Assembly (NCBI RefSeq): GCF_004347735.1
Contig: NZ_SLTI01000060.1
Coordinates: 248,001-312,000, forward strand
Direction: 5' to 3'
DNA: 64,000 nucleotides
DNA from: Sulfuricurvum sp. IAE1
GTDB lineage: Bacteria > Campylobacterota > Campylobacteria > Campylobacterales > Sulfurimonadaceae
Below the pieces are notes generated by a model. The model did no database searches. It had not been told where the DNA came from and worked only from the letters and a program-made list of their open reading frames with translations. Position numbers and translations under genes: made by a program. Of the stretch, positions 24,934 through 35,058 are shown piece by piece; position 1 is the first letter of the stretch, and every line of letters starts with the position of its first letter.

Positions 24934-25378
24934 CGCGCTGATCGTCGCGCTCTCCTCGCCTGTTCTCGTCGGCATCTACGAAGAGGGCGTTCTTGTCGAA
25001 GAGATCCGTAGCGAGGGGATGAGTTCGGAGGTGTTGGCCGAGATTTTCGAGCCGCTTCTGCAACGCTATCGCTTTCGGAGCCTTATTTACGCCAAAGGAC
25101 CGGGAAGTTTCATGGGGATCAAGGTGAGTTATCTTTTCCTTAAAACCCTCAGCATCGTTAAAAATATCCCCCTTTTGGCGACGGATGCGTTTTTTTTCAA
25201 CGAAAACCGTCCCATCAAAGCAGTTGGAAAGCTCTATTTTGTTAAAAATAGCTCAACGATTACGCTAGAACCGCTCGAATCTCCCGATTGCGGAGTCTTT
25301 TCCCTCCCGAAGCGGATCGATGCGAAAAATTTTGATACGGACAATCTCCCCTATTACGGGATTGATGCCGTAGGATAA
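24926..25378 (+). CDS. tsaB: Short TsaB-like t6A-modification protein
   Basis: A 150-residue protein with the TsaB signature YAKGPGSFMGIKVSYLFLKTL near residues 52-72, homologous to the GPGSFTGLRIG region of E. coli TsaB. It lacks much of the second lobe, so it is shorter than the ~230-residue E. coli protein; short forms occur in this phylum. TsaB supports TsaD in making threonylcarbamoyl-adenosine on tRNA. It overlaps lpxC and is 9 bases from thrB. Confidence 0.8.
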   Translation: MHDALIVALSSPVLVGIYEEGVLVEEIRSEGMSSEVLAEIFEPLLQRYRFRSLIYAKGPGSFMGIKVSYLFLKTLSIVKNIPLLATDAFFFNENRPIKAVGKLYFVKNSSTITLEPLESPDCGVFSLPKRIDAKNFDTDNLPYYGIDAVG

Positions 25379-25387
25379 GGAAAGTAT

Positions 25388-26269
25388 TTGTTCGTCAGCG
25401 TACCTGCCACCAGTGCCAACCTCGGGCCCGGATTCGATTCGCTGGGGCTAGCCGTCGATCTGCGCAACCAGGTCGAACTCGTCCCTTCGCGCTTTTTCGC
25501 CGTCTCGATCAAAGGAGAAGGGGAGAACAACCCGCGCCTCAAGGGGAACAACCTGTTCGTCAGCATTTTTAACGAACATTACCGCCGCCTGACTCAAAAA
25601 CGGCAGAATTTCAAGTTCACGTTCTACAATCAGATTCCGATGTCGCGCGGGCTGGGGAGTTCTTCGGCCGTGATCGTCAGCGCGATCAGCTGCGCCCACG
25701 AAGCGGCCGGGGTGAAGGTTTCCAAACGGCGAATCCTGAACCATGCCCTTGTGTACGAAAGCCATCCCGACAACATCACTCCCGCCGTGATGGGGGGATT
25801 CAACGCGGCGATGGTTGAAAAACAGAAAGTCTTTTCGCAGCAAAAGCATCTGCCCGATTATCTCAAAGCGGTCGTCGTCATCCCCAACAAACCGATTTCG
25901 ACGGCCAAATCCCGCACTACGCTGCCCCGTTCGTACAGCAAGGAAAACGCGGTTTTCAACCTCTCCCATACGGCGGTGACGGTAGGGGCGTTTTTTAACG
26001 AGGACTGGGAAATGCTGCGCCTCGCAACTCAGGACCGGTTTCATCAGAAAGTACGGATGAAGATGCTTCCCGAGCTGTTCGCGGTGCAAAAGATCGCTTA
26101 CGATAACGGGGCGCTGATGTCCACCCTCTCGGGGAGCGGATCGACGTTTTTCAACATGGTCTACGACCAGGATGCGGAATCCCTGGCCCAGAAATTCAAA
26201 GCCGAATTTACCGATTTCGAGGTAAAAATTCTCAGCTTTGACAACGACGGGCTGATCGTCGAGCGTTAA
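25388..26269 (+). CDS. thrB: Homoserine kinase
   Basis: A 293-residue GHMP kinase that phosphorylates homoserine on the threonine pathway. The N-terminal [22 protein letters not shown], the ATP loop [17 protein letters not shown] and the C-terminal [13 protein letters not shown] are diagnostic. Translation must begin at TTG 25388, since the conserved N-terminus follows directly and no ATG or GTG is close upstream. It is followed by ylxR-infB. Confidence 0.94.
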   Translation: MFVSVPATSANLGPGFDSLGLAVDLRNQVELVPSRFFAVSIKGEGENNPRLKGNNLFVSIFNEHYRRLTQKRQNFKFTFYNQIPMSRGLGSSSAVIVSAISCAHEAAGVKVSKRRILNHALVYESHPDNITPAVMGGFNAAMVEKQKVFSQQKHLPDYLKAVVVIPNKPISTAKSRTTLPRSYSKENAVFNLSHTAVTVGAFFNEDWEMLRLATQDRFHQKVRMKMLPELFAVQKIAYDNGALMSTLSGSGSTFFNMVYDQDAESLAQKFKAEFTDFEVKILSFDNDGLIVER

Positions 26270-26289
26270 TAAAGAAAGTATTGGCTATA

Positions 26290-26544
26290 ATGGCGCAAAA
26301 GTTACATCAGCCCGTACGTATGTGCGTAGTGTGCCGCGAACGTTTCGCGCAGTCGGCTCTCTTGCGTCTACAATGCCGGGAAGGTTCGCTCGAACCCTAC
26401 GGCGGTGAAGGGAGAAGTTTTTACCTCTGCCCTTCGTGCACCCACCATAAAAAAACTCCGGGCCAGCTGGCCCGCCAGTGCAAACACGGCGGAACGGAGA
26501 TGCTAATGAATCGGTTAAAGGAGATCATCGTTAATGATGGATAA
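26290..26544 (+). CDS. YlxR/RnpM-family RNA-binding protein
   Basis: An 84-residue basic protein of the YlxR (DUF448) family. It has the family's [10 protein letters not shown] start, a central segment [12 protein letters not shown], and a C-terminal helix. YlxR is known to bind RNA; the Bacillus member modulates RNase P. As in most bacteria it sits directly before infB and overlaps it by 11 bases. ATG 26290 is preferred; a TTG at 26281 is in frame. Confidence 0.85.
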   Translation: MAQKLHQPVRMCVVCRERFAQSALLRLQCREGSLEPYGGEGRSFYLCPSCTHHKKTPGQLARQCKHGGTEMLMNRLKEIIVNDG

Positions 26545-29059
26545 AGTCAGAGTTCATGAAATCGCCAAGGAACTTGGTATCAATTCCAAGGAGGTCGTGG
26601 ACAAAGCCGCGGCAATGGGGTTGAACGTCAAAACCGCGTCGAGTTCGGTTTCGATCGAAGAGGCCGAGCAGATCATGAACTATATCATGAGCGGGGCGTC
26701 TGCGGAGAGCGCCGCATCCAAATCCTCACCGAAACCGACTCCGGCCGAAGAAGCGCCGGCGGCTGAGGCACAAGAAGAAACTGCGGCCCCCAAACCTGCT
26801 GAAGAAGCGGCTGCCGAAACGGCTCCGGCGGAAGAAGCCGAGCCGCAGAAACGTTCGGGCCTAAAAATCGTCAAGAAAAAGCGCCCCAACGAAGAAGAGA
26901 TTCAGGCCATTCAGCGCGAAGAGCGTGCCGCCGCGGTTTCACAGTACGGCAAGCTGAGCCCTGAAGCCCAGCGCGAACTCGAGGCCAAACGCGCCAAAAA
27001 AGCCCAAAGCGCCGCTCCGGTTCAGAAAAAAGAGCAGGGTGTCAAACTCGATATCTTCGGGGGAGATATCTCCGACATCTCGATGGACTACGAGGACGAG
27101 CAGGTTGTTTTGCTCGACTTCAGCGACCTGAATGCGAAAGTCGAACCCGAAGAAGAACCGCAAAAGCCCAAAGAGAAAAAACCGATCGGGCGTAATTCGG
27201 GGAAAAAACAGGGTGCCAACCGCAATAAACCGCGTCAGGTAGCGCGGGAAGCGCGTAAAAAATATACCAAAGAAAGCAAAGAGGAAGAGGCGGTCACCCA
27301 CGTCGAGATTCCCGAAGACATCCGTGTCTACGAGTTTGCCGAAAAAATCCGCCAGCCTCTGGCCGAAGTGATCAAAGTTCTCTTCAACCTCGGAATGATG
27401 GTAACGAAAAACGATTTCCTCGGAAAAGACGAGATCGAAATCCTCGCCAGCGAATTCGGCGTCGAAGTGACGACGATCGATCCCAAAGACGCTTTCAACC
27501 TCGAAGAAGCGTACGAAGAGATCGCGGCCGAAGACGAGGAAGGGATGGAAGAACGTCCCCCGGTCATCACGATCATGGGGCACGTCGACCACGGTAAAAC
27601 CTCATTGCTCGATGCGATCCGAAATGCCCGTGTCGCCGCCGGCGAAGCGGGAGGGATCACCCAGCATATCGGGGCGTATTCGGTCGAACAGCACGGCAAA
27701 CTCATTACGTTCCTCGATACCCCGGGGCACGAAGCGTTTAGCGCAATGCGTTCACGCGGCGCACAGCTCACCGACATCATCGTTATCGTCGTTGCGGCGG
27801 ACGACGGGGTCAAACCGCAAACGCGCGAATCGGTGAAACATGCCAAAGAAGCGGGCGTCCCCGTGATCGTGGCCGTCAATAAAATGGACAAACCCGGCGC
27901 CAATCCCGATATGGTCAAAGCACAGATGGCCGAACTGGGACTCAACCCCGTCGAGTGGGGCGGAGATGTCGAGTTCGTCGGCGTATCGGCCAAAGCGATG
28001 ACGGGGATCGACGAACTGCTCGAAGCAATTTTGCTGCAGGCCGAAGTGATGGAACTGCGCGCCAATCCCAAAGCAATGGCCAAAGCGGTCGTCGTCGAAA
28101 GTACCCTTGAAAAAGGGCGCGGGCCGGTCGCGACGGTCATTGTCCAAAACGGTACGCTCAGTGTCGGGGACAACATCGTCTGCGGAAGCGCATTCGGACG
28201 CGTACGTGCCCTTATCAGCGACCGCAAAGCGCAGCTCAAAAAAATCGGGCCCAGCGAAACGGCCGTCGTCGTCGGTCTCAACGAAGTGCCTCCCTCAGGC
28301 GAGATCATGCTGGCGATGCCAAGCGACAAAGAAGCGCGCGAATACGCTCAGAAACGGTACGAATACGACCGTCACCGCGAGCTCTCGCACAGTACGAAAA
28401 CAACGCTCGACGAACTGACCTCCCTCATCGCGGAAGGGCGTCTCAAAGCACTTAAAGTGGTTCTCAAAACCGACGTTCACGGTTCACTCGAAGCGATCAA
28501 GAACTCTCTTGCCGAGCTGCGTAACGAAGAGGTTAAAGTTGACGTCATCTCCAGCGGGGTGGGCGGTATCACCGAAAACGACGTCGCGCTGGTCAATAAC
28601 AGCGAAAACTGCGTCCTGATCGGGTTCAACGTCCGGCCGACCGGAAACGTCAACGCAATGGCCAAACAGATGGGGGTCAACATCAAGACCTACTCGATCA
28701 TCTATCAGCTGATCGACGATATCACGGCGATGCTGACGGGCATGATGGCGCCGAAATTCCGCGAAGAGAATACCGGACAGGCCGAAGTACGCGATACGTT
28801 CCCGCTTCCTAAAGGGGGAACCGTTGCCGGATGTGTGGTCGTTGACGGCAAACTTGTCCGCGGCGGAATGGTACGCGTTATCCGTGAGGGCGTCGTCATT
28901 CACGAGGGTGATCTGACGTCGCTCAAGCGTTTCAAAGACGACGTCAAAGAGGTTGCAAAAGGATTCGACTGTGGTGTCGTCCTTGACGGTTACACCGATG
29001 TCCGCGTCGGCGACGTTATCGAAACATTCACGAAAATCGAGACGAAAGTAACGCTGTGA
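26534..29059 (+). CDS. infB: Translation initiation factor IF-2
   Basis: An 841-residue GTPase that places initiator tRNA on the ribosome. The N-terminal helix-turn IF2-N domain ([22 protein letters not shown]) is followed by a long alanine/glutamate/lysine-rich linker (about 55-240). The G domain has GHVDHGKTS at about 349-357, DTPGHEAF and NKMDKPGA, and domains II to IV follow. Two ATG codons at 26534 and 26537 are possible. It is translationally coupled to ylxR and rbfA. Confidence 0.97.
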   Translation: MMDKVRVHEIAKELGINSKEVVDKAAAMGLNVKTASSSVSIEEAEQIMNYIMSGASAESAASKSSPKPTPAEEAPAAEAQEETAAPKPAEEAAAETAPAEEAEPQKRSGLKIVKKKRPNEEEIQAIQREERAAAVSQYGKLSPEAQRELEAKRAKKAQSAAPVQKKEQGVKLDIFGGDISDISMDYEDEQVVLLDFSDLNAKVEPEEEPQKPKEKKPIGRNSGKKQGANRNKPRQVAREARKKYTKESKEEEAVTHVEIPEDIRVYEFAEKIRQPLAEVIKVLFNLGMMVTKNDFLGKDEIEILASEFGVEVTTIDPKDAFNLEEAYEEIAAEDEEGMEERPPVITIMGHVDHGKTSLLDAIRNARVAAGEAGGITQHIGAYSVEQHGKLITFLDTPGHEAFSAMRSRGAQLTDIIVIVVAADDGVKPQTRESVKHAKEAGVPVIVAVNKMDKPGANPDMVKAQMAELGLNPVEWGGDVEFVGVSAKAMTGIDELLEAILLQAEVMELRANPKAMAKAVVVESTLEKGRGPVATVIVQNGTLSVGDNIVCGSAFGRVRALISDRKAQLKKIGPSETAVVVGLNEVPPSGEIMLAMPSDKEAREYAQKRYEYDRHRELSHSTKTTLDELTSLIAEGRLKALKVVLKTDVHGSLEAIKNSLAELRNEEVKVDVISSGVGGITENDVALVNNSENCVLIGFNVRPTGNVNAMAKQMGVNIKTYSIIYQLIDDITAMLTGMMAPKFREENTGQAEVRDTFPLPKGGTVAGCVVVDGKLVRGGMVRVIREGVVIHEGDLTSLKRFKDDVKEVAKGFDCGVVLDGYTDVRVGDVIETFTKIETKVTL

Positions 29060-29415
29060 CGCCCGCAGAAATCAAACTCAAACGGACCGAATCGGTTCTC
29101 AAAGAGCTGATTCCCGAAGCGATTTCCCAGCTCTCAGACGAGCGTTTGAAGGAAATCGACGTCGTCGACGTTCAATGTTCCAAAGGGCGCAGCGACGCCA
29201 AAGTTTATCTTGACCCGAGCATTTTTTCCCCCGAAGAGCAGCGTATTTTTCTAAAACTTCTCGAAAAAGCTCGACCGCTGATCGAAGAGTACTGCATGCG
29301 CGAGCAGGGATGGTTCCGCTCTCCGAAACTCGCGTTCGTGTTTGATGACACGTTGGAAAAAAGCAAAAAAATCGAAGCGCTGTTCGCCCAAATCGCCAAG
29401 GAGAAGAAAGAATGA
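29056..29415 (+). CDS. rbfA: Ribosome-binding factor A
   Basis: A 119-residue KH-like protein that matures the 30S subunit. Typical features are an N-terminal [16 protein letters not shown], a [22 protein letters not shown] strand region and [23 protein letters not shown] near the end. GTG start overlaps the infB stop (GTGA). Gene order infB-rbfA-rimP supports the call. Confidence 0.9.
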   Translation: MTPAEIKLKRTESVLKELIPEAISQLSDERLKEIDVVDVQCSKGRSDAKVYLDPSIFSPEEQRIFLKLLEKARPLIEEYCMREQGWFRSPKLAFVFDDTLEKSKKIEALFAQIAKEKKE

Positions 29416-29840
29416 GTCTCGAAACCGATATCCAAAAAATGGTCGAATCGATCGGGCTTTCCCTGTACGATACGGCGATTCTCAACGAAAACGGACACAC
29501 CATTTTCCGCGTCAGTGTCACGGCGCCGGGCGGGGTTAACCTCGATCAGTGCGTCGAAGCGACCCACCTGATCTCTCCGCTGCTGGACGTCACCCCTCCC
29601 GTCGGCGGCGAATACCGCCTTGAGGTGAGTTCGCCCGGTATTGAGCGCAAGCTCAAGACGCTGGAGCATTTCAAGCGTTCGATCGGCGAGAAAGTGGTCC
29701 TTTCCACCATGGAAAAAGAGAAATACGAAGGGGAACTTGCCGGCGTGGAAGGTGATGAAATCCTTCTTCAGACCGGCGAAGGGGAGAAAAAGATCCCGTT
29801 CCGCTCCATCAGCAAGGCCAAAACCTACTTCGAGTGGTAA
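29412..29840 (+). CDS. rimP: Ribosome maturation factor RimP
   Basis: A 142-residue protein required for 30S assembly. Conserved segments are VSVTAPGGVNLDQCVEATHLISPLLD, YRLEVSSPGIERKLKTLEHFKR and the SH3-like end with GEKKIPFRSISKAKTYFEW. It overlaps rbfA by four bases and ribD by one base. Confidence 0.92.
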   Translation: MSLETDIQKMVESIGLSLYDTAILNENGHTIFRVSVTAPGGVNLDQCVEATHLISPLLDVTPPVGGEYRLEVSSPGIERKLKTLEHFKRSIGEKVVLSTMEKEKYEGELAGVEGDEILLQTGEGEKKIPFRSISKAKTYFEW

Positions 29841-30865
29841 TGAAACCCTCCGCCCGTGCCCACCCGATGCGACTCGCGCTCGATGTGGCGTGGGAATTCC
29901 AGCTTCTGACTTTTCCCAATCCCGCCGTCGGCGCCGTATGCGTCGGCCCCTCGGGCGAAATCCTTTCGGTAGGCGCCCATAAAAAAGCGGGCGGTCCCCA
30001 TGCGGAGGTTTATGCGCTACGTGATGCCTATGTCCGCCTCAGCGGCGACAGTATGATTGCCGAGTGCGACGATTCCCACGCCATACACGACTATCTCCGA
30101 ACGCATCACAACGGCATTTTCGAACACGTTTCCATGGCTGTAACCCTCGAACCGTGCTCCCATAGCGGAAAAACCCCCTCGTGCGCGATGCTGATCCGCG
30201 ATATGGGGATCAAATCCCTCGACATCGCCTGCAAGGATCCCAATCCAGCCGCCGCGGGCGGCGCACGGATGCTTTCGGATGCGGGAACCGAGTGTCGCTT
30301 CGGCGTCATGGAAGAGGAAGGCAAAGCGTTGCTGGAACCGTTTGTACGGTGGCAGAACCGAACGTTCGCGTTTTTCAAATGGGCTCAGAGACTTGACGGA
30401 ACGGTTGATGGCGGCATTATCAGCTCGGAAGGTTCGCGCATTCATGTGCATGCCTTGCGGGACAAATGCGACCTGCTCGTGATCGGCGGCAATACGGTAC
30501 GCTGCGACCGCCCGACGCTGGATGCCCGCTTGATCGGCGGCCGCGCCCCAGATGTGCTGATCTATTCGCGCACGGATGATTTTGACCGCTCGATTCCCCT
30601 CTTTAACGTCGAGGGACGTAAGGTATACGTGGAATCATCGCTGGAGAGGATGCGCGATTACCGCCTTGTGATGATCGAGGGGGGTGCGGGGATGATGGCC
30701 TCCTGCGCGCTCTATTGCGACTGGCATCTGGGTTACGTCGCCCCGAAATTCGGCGGCGGATCGGTCGGAATGGGGAGCATTACAGAGGAGTTTGAGGTAC
30801 TGCACGCTACAATCTCCGATGACATACGCCTTTGGATGAAAACCATACGAAAGAAGCCCGAGTGA
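29840..30865 (+). CDS. ribD: Bifunctional riboflavin deaminase-reductase
   Basis: A 341-residue enzyme for the second and third steps of riboflavin synthesis. The deaminase zinc site is shown by GGPHAEVYAL and TLEPCSHSGKTPSCAMLI; the reductase part begins about residue 175 with WAQRLDGTV, followed by VIGGNTVRCDRPTL and MIEGGAGMM. The reductase lobe is somewhat short. ATG 29840 overlaps the rimP stop; a GTG six bases earlier is less likely. Confidence 0.92.
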   Translation: MKPSARAHPMRLALDVAWEFQLLTFPNPAVGAVCVGPSGEILSVGAHKKAGGPHAEVYALRDAYVRLSGDSMIAECDDSHAIHDYLRTHHNGIFEHVSMAVTLEPCSHSGKTPSCAMLIRDMGIKSLDIACKDPNPAAAGGARMLSDAGTECRFGVMEEEGKALLEPFVRWQNRTFAFFKWAQRLDGTVDGGIISSEGSRIHVHALRDKCDLLVIGGNTVRCDRPTLDARLIGGRAPDVLIYSRTDDFDRSIPLFNVEGRKVYVESSLERMRDYRLVMIEGGAGMMASCALYCDWHLGYVAPKFGGGSVGMGSITEEFEVLHATISDDIRLWMKTIRKKPE

Positions 30866-31575
30866 TGACCAAGCAAGAAAAAATTGTCTCGATGTTCAAC
30901 GACATCGCGCCCACCTACGATACCGCGAACCGCGTCCTCAGTATGGGGATCGATACGTTCTGGCGGCGCAAGGCGTGCGATCTGGCGTACGGATACTGTC
31001 CTTCCAAGCGGCTCGATTCGATCGTCGACGTCGCTTGCGGGACGGGAGACATGATGGGGTACTGGCAGCGCCGTGCCCAAAAAGCGGGCGCCCATGTCGG
31101 CGAAATCGTCGGAGTAGATCCCAGCGAGGGGATGGTCGGCGTCGGCCGGGAAAAATTTCCCGATCTGGCGTTTACGATTGCCCCGGCGACGGCCATCCCG
31201 CGAAACGATGCGTCGGCTGATATCATCAGCATTTCCTACGGTATCCGCAACGTCGTAGAGCGAGAAAAAGCGCTCGACGAATTCAACCGCGTCCTCAAGC
31301 CAGGGGGGCTGGTCGTAATCTTGGAATTCATGAAAAACGAAAACCCTTCCGTGCTGGGAAGAATCCGTGACTGGTACATGAACAACGTCCTCCCCCGCGT
31401 CGGGGGGCTGATCTCGAAAAACTACGAAGCCTACCGCTATCTGCCCGATTCGATCGAAGGGTTCCTTACCGTCGGCAAAATGACGCAGGAACTCGATGCC
31501 GCTGGGTTCGAGATGCTGTATGCCAAAAGCTTTTCGATGGACATCTCCACACTGCTGATCGCCCGCAAAAAATGA
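30865..31575 (+). CDS. ubiE: Demethylmenaquinone/ubiquinone C-methyltransferase
   Basis: A 236-residue SAM-dependent methyltransferase. Motifs are FNDIAPTYDTANRVLSMGIDTFWR at the start, the SAM loop VDVACGTGDM and SYGIRNVVEREKALDEFNRVLKPGGL. In an organism expected to use menaquinone it would be the last methylation step (MenG function). ATG 30865 overlaps the ribD stop (TGATG); an in-frame ATG 33 bases earlier lies inside ribD. Confidence 0.93.
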   Translation: MTKQEKIVSMFNDIAPTYDTANRVLSMGIDTFWRRKACDLAYGYCPSKRLDSIVDVACGTGDMMGYWQRRAQKAGAHVGEIVGVDPSEGMVGVGREKFPDLAFTIAPATAIPRNDASADIISISYGIRNVVEREKALDEFNRVLKPGGLVVILEFMKNENPSVLGRIRDWYMNNVLPRVGGLISKNYEAYRYLPDSIEGFLTVGKMTQELDAAGFEMLYAKSFSMDISTLLIARKK

Positions 31576-32825
31576 CCCCCGCCCTCAGCGTCTCTTCGCT
31601 CAACGAACAGATCAAAACGCTGCTTGAAACGTCGTTCGAATACGTCAGCGTGGAGGGAGAACTCTCCCGGATCACCCACCACGGCAGCGGACACGTCTAT
31701 TTCACTCTCAAAGATGCCGAATCTTCCATCAAATGCGTGATGTTCCGGGGTAACGCGGCACGGCTGAAATTTCGTCTCGAAGAAGGCTCGCGCGTCGTGA
31801 TTCACGGCGCCCTGTCGCTTTACAAACCCCGTGGCGAATACCAGATCAACTGCTTCGGCGCCGAACCTTACGGGCAGGGAGCCCTTTCGGTCGCGTTCGA
31901 GCAGCTCAAACAGCGTCTCGAAGCCAAAGGGTATTTCGACCCCGCCCGTAAAAAAAGTTTTCCCAAATTCCCCCGAACGATTGTCTTGGTTACGTCTGCC
32001 ACGGGAGCGGCATTGCAGGATATGCAGCGGGTCGCTTCGCATCGATGGCCTTTGGTCAAACTCGTCGTGCTGGATGTATTGGTACAGGGGGACCGCGCCG
32101 CGGCCCAGATCGCCGCAGCACTTCATTATGCCGATACGTTGGGTGCCGATGCCGTCATCGCCGGACGCGGGGGCGGGAGCATCGAGGATCTGTGGCCGTT
32201 TAACGAAGAGATCGTTGCCGACGCGATAGCCGCGATGAACACGCCGACCGTTTCGGCGGTGGGGCACGAGATCGACTGGGTGATCTCCGACTATGTCGCC
32301 GACCTGCGGGCGCCGACTCCCAGTGCGGCGATGCAGATGCTGCTGCCTGATCGCAACGAACTCTTCCAGACGATCGACGAAATGCGCTACGGCGCATCCC
32401 ATCTGATCGCCCAGCGGCTCGAACGTAAACGCGAGCAGCTGCGTATGATGCAAGAGGCGTTCAAACGCCACGGGATCGAGCATCGCCTCGCACTTCAAAA
32501 AGAGATGCTCAACGAGCTGAAACAACGCTTCGGGATGCAGATCGGACAAAAACTGCAATCATCCGCCCGGGAGCTGCCGACCCTCAAAGAACGGTTCGAG
32601 CGTGAAATCCTCCAGCGGCTGCGCGAAAAACAGAACATGGTCGTTCAGATGAAAAACGCCTACGAAGCGCAGCACCCCAGACACAAAAACAAAAGCGGGT
32701 TCGCCCAGATCGCGAAAGAGGGAAAAGTGGTCGATTTGGAGACGTTAAACGCGGGAGACCGTTTTGAAGCGATGAACGACCGGCGCGTCGTCACCGCCGA
32801 GGTGATCGAATCCCGGCCTATTTGA
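31572..32825 (+). CDS. xseA: Exonuclease VII large subunit
   Basis: A 417-residue nuclease subunit. It has an N-terminal OB-fold (SVSSLNEQIKTLLETSFEYVSVEGELS), the catalytic core with TSATGAALQDMQRV, RGGGSIEDLWPFNEE and SAVGHEIDWVISDYVADLRAPTPSAA, and a coiled-coil C-terminal half. The small subunit xseB is not in the window. The 3' end overlaps the convergent sppA gene by eight bases, leaving no room for a terminator. Confidence 0.94.
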   Translation: MTPALSVSSLNEQIKTLLETSFEYVSVEGELSRITHHGSGHVYFTLKDAESSIKCVMFRGNAARLKFRLEEGSRVVIHGALSLYKPRGEYQINCFGAEPYGQGALSVAFEQLKQRLEAKGYFDPARKKSFPKFPRTIVLVTSATGAALQDMQRVASHRWPLVKLVVLDVLVQGDRAAAQIAAALHYADTLGADAVIAGRGGGSIEDLWPFNEEIVADAIAAMNTPTVSAVGHEIDWVISDYVADLRAPTPSAAMQMLLPDRNELFQTIDEMRYGASHLIAQRLERKREQLRMMQEAFKRHGIEHRLALQKEMLNELKQRFGMQIGQKLQSSARELPTLKERFEREILQRLREKQNMVVQMKNAYEAQHPRHKNKSGFAQIAKEGKVVDLETLNAGDRFEAMNDRRVVTAEVIESRPI

Positions 32826-33687
32826 GGGTGAGGGCTGGAAACCACGTGTAGGCCATGGAGGCCCCTTCGACGGCTAACTGTTTGAAGAATTTTTCCATGG
32901 GGTCTTCGCGGTTCCAGACCGGGTCGCTTACCTTGGCCAGTTCGGCAAGCCGTTTTTTGGCGTCGTATTCCACTCCCAGCTTATCGACCAGCCCCACTTT
33001 CTGCGCCTGTTCCGCGGTGAAAATATGGGCGTCGGCGTAAGTGCCGCTTTGGTGTGGATCGAGGCGGCGGGCGCGGGCGACGTCGCGTACGAACATATCG
33101 TAGGTCCCCGTGATCACTTTGTCGAGCTCGGCTTTTTCGTGGGGTTTCCACGCCCGGTCGAAGGTTCCGACCTGTTTGTAGCTTCCCGCGTGTACAACCT
33201 GCGTTTTCACCCCCACTTTTTCCATCAGGCCCGAGATGTCGGCCCCTTCGATGATGACGCCGATCGAGCCGATCATGCTGCCGGGGTTGGCGATGATCTC
33301 ATTCCCCCATATCCCGGCGTAGTATCCTCCGCTTGCCATCAGCCCCGAGGCGTAGACGACGATGGGTTTGGTCGCGCGCAGACGTTTGATAGCGTAGGCG
33401 ATTTCGACCGATGGAGCGACGGCTCCGCCCGGGGAATCGATGCAGAACAAGACCCCTTTGACGTCGGTGTTTTCTTCGACCTCTTCGAGCTGTTCGAGGA
33501 TCGGGGCGGCTTCGAGGATCGGGCCGGTGAGGACGATCTTTTCGAGGTTATGGGAAGCGATCGCCTCTTCGTCCGAGGGGATCAGAAACCATATGACGAA
33601 GAGGACCAGCAAGGTCGCCTTGAAGTGGTTCTGGATAAAGGCGATCAGTGCGCCGATTTTTTCAATAACGGTCTTGATCCGTTCCAT
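32818..33687 (-). CDS. sppA: Signal peptide peptidase SppA
   Basis: A 289-residue inner-membrane serine protease that degrades cleaved signal peptides. One membrane segment lies at about 22-36. The catalytic serine is S119 (GLMASGGYY) and the lysine K171 (GSYKQVGT); IDSPGG at 83-88 and GSIGVI near 140 are conserved. This is the short, single-domain form. It starts five bases after the stop of the upstream amidohydrolase gene. Confidence 0.93.
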   Translation of the reverse strand: MERIKTVIEKIGALIAFIQNHFKATLLVLFVIWFLIPSDEEAIASHNLEKIVLTGPILEAAPILEQLEEVEENTDVKGVLFCIDSPGGAVAPSVEIAYAIKRLRATKPIVVYASGLMASGGYYAGIWGNEIIANPGSMIGSIGVIIEGADISGLMEKVGVKTQVVHAGSYKQVGTFDRAWKPHEKAELDKVITGTYDMFVRDVARARRLDPHQSGTYADAHIFTAEQAQKVGLVDKLGVEYDAKKRLAELAKVSDPVWNREDPMEKFFKQLAVEGASMAYTWFPALTLK

Positions 33688-33692
33688 GCGCG

Positions 33693-34907
33693 TTATCCTT
33701 TGACTTTATTTCCTTCGATGTAGACCGATTCGATCGTCGGGCGGCGCAGCAGCAGATGCAGCGGGAGCTGATCGTTGATCGGGTAGTCGATCCGCGCGAC
33801 GAGCAGATCGGCATCGTAACCATCGGAGATTGTACCACAATTGAGCCCGAGGGCATCGGCGGCGTGTCGTGTCGACGCGTTCCAAAGACGGTATGCCAGG
33901 TCGAGCAGATCACGCTGCGGGTGCATGAAAAGTGCCGTTTTCATCTCTTCGAACAGGTCCAGGGTATAGTTCGAACTCAGCCCGTCGGTTCCGCATACCC
34001 ATCGTATCCCGAGCTGCTCAAGCCGTTCAAGATCGAGTACGCCGTTGCCCAAAAGCCTGTTGGAGACCGGACAGTGGATAAGGGTATGTTTCCCCGCGGC
34101 GATACGGGCGAGTTCGTCATCGTTCGCCTGAACCGCATGGGTAAAAAGGGTAGGGATGCCGTCAAAACACTCCAAAAACGCGTCCGGGGTGTTGGCCGCG
34201 CGGTTTTGACGGAGGAAATTTTCGAAAAAAGGCTTGAAATCGCCGTCGTTATGATCGAGCCATTCGCGTTCGGCGGGGCTTTCCATGAAATGGGCCGTGA
34301 CCCGCAGACGGTGGGCTTTGGCGTAATCGAGCGCTTTGCGGATCAGTACGGGATGGACCGAATAGGGGGAGTGGATCGCCACCGAGGGGAAAAATCCTTC
34401 CCGCGCTTCTGACTGAGAGGCAAAAAGACGCTCTTGGAAATTGGCGTAGAGCGCGTCCGCCATCGCGGGGTCCGAACCGATCAACTCGTTGAAATAGACC
34501 ACCTTCTGCGGGGCGCGTACACACGCATCGAGATCAAAACCGTACGAACTGACCGCTCCGAACGCCGTGATCCCGTTGCGCAGCATCAGCGCTGTCGCCT
34601 CGTCCACGCACTCTTCGCCGCAGCCGCCGATCAGGTCGTCGCGGTTGGCGATGACGCTTTGGAGCCAGGGCATGAAACCGCCATAGGTGAGCGACGCGCG
34701 GTTGGCGGAAAACTCCAGGTGGACGTGGGGGTTGACGAGCCCGGGAAGCAGGACCGATCCCTCTCCCAGCTCGGTGCAGGCCGGGCCGTATTCGCTCCGC
34801 AGTTCGCTGTTGGGTTTGAGCGCGAGGACCGTGCGCTCGAAAACGACCCCGTGGTCGCGGTATAGGGTGCCGTCGGTGAATACGGCGTCGGCGAGAAGAA
34901 TGTGCAC
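33693..34907 (-). CDS. mqnX: Amidohydrolase, probable aminodeoxyfutalosine deaminase
   Basis: A 404-residue metal-dependent deaminase of the COG0402 group. Metal ligands are in NPHVHLEFS, AHFMESPAEREW and the later FTHAVQA and CGTDGLSSN motifs. In this phylum a relative from Nitratiruptor was shown to deaminate 6-amino-6-deoxyfutalosine in menaquinone synthesis, so that is my first choice; S-adenosylhomocysteine deaminase is the alternative. GTG 34907 follows an AAAGG site. A longer open frame upstream lacks family similarity. Confidence 0.75.
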   Translation of the reverse strand: MHILLADAVFTDGTLYRDHGVVFERTVLALKPNSELRSEYGPACTELGEGSVLLPGLVNPHVHLEFSANRASLTYGGFMPWLQSVIANRDDLIGGCGEECVDEATALMLRNGITAFGAVSSYGFDLDACVRAPQKVVYFNELIGSDPAMADALYANFQERLFASQSEAREGFFPSVAIHSPYSVHPVLIRKALDYAKAHRLRVTAHFMESPAEREWLDHNDGDFKPFFENFLRQNRAANTPDAFLECFDGIPTLFTHAVQANDDELARIAAGKHTLIHCPVSNRLLGNGVLDLERLEQLGIRWVCGTDGLSSNYTLDLFEEMKTALFMHPQRDLLDLAYRLWNASTRHAADALGLNCGTISDGYDADLLVARIDYPINDQLPLHLLLRRPTIESVYIEGNKVKG

Positions 34908-34941
34908 GTGTGGCCTTTTCGAAAGGGATATGAACGCGAAA

Positions 34942-34947
34942 AGTATA
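34942..34947 (-). promoter_or_regulatory. -10 element for the amidohydrolase-sppA operon
   Basis: TATACT on the minus strand, 35 bases before the GTG start. Confidence 0.4.
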
Positions 34948-34975
34948 AAGCAAAATCGTTTAAAGGGTTCTGCGC

Positions 34976-34981
34976 TATAAT
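34976..34981 (+). promoter_or_regulatory. -10 element for the CheY-CheC-diguanylate cyclase operon
   Basis: TATAAT in the 151-base divergent region. The leader to the GTG at 35059 is about 70 bases and contains no clear structure. Confidence 0.5.
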
Positions 34982-35058
34982 CATGTTGATACCGATGCGG
35001 GATCGTTGACGAAGTGACGAAAAGCGGAGGGTGACGATGCAACGAAAAAAGAGGAAAC

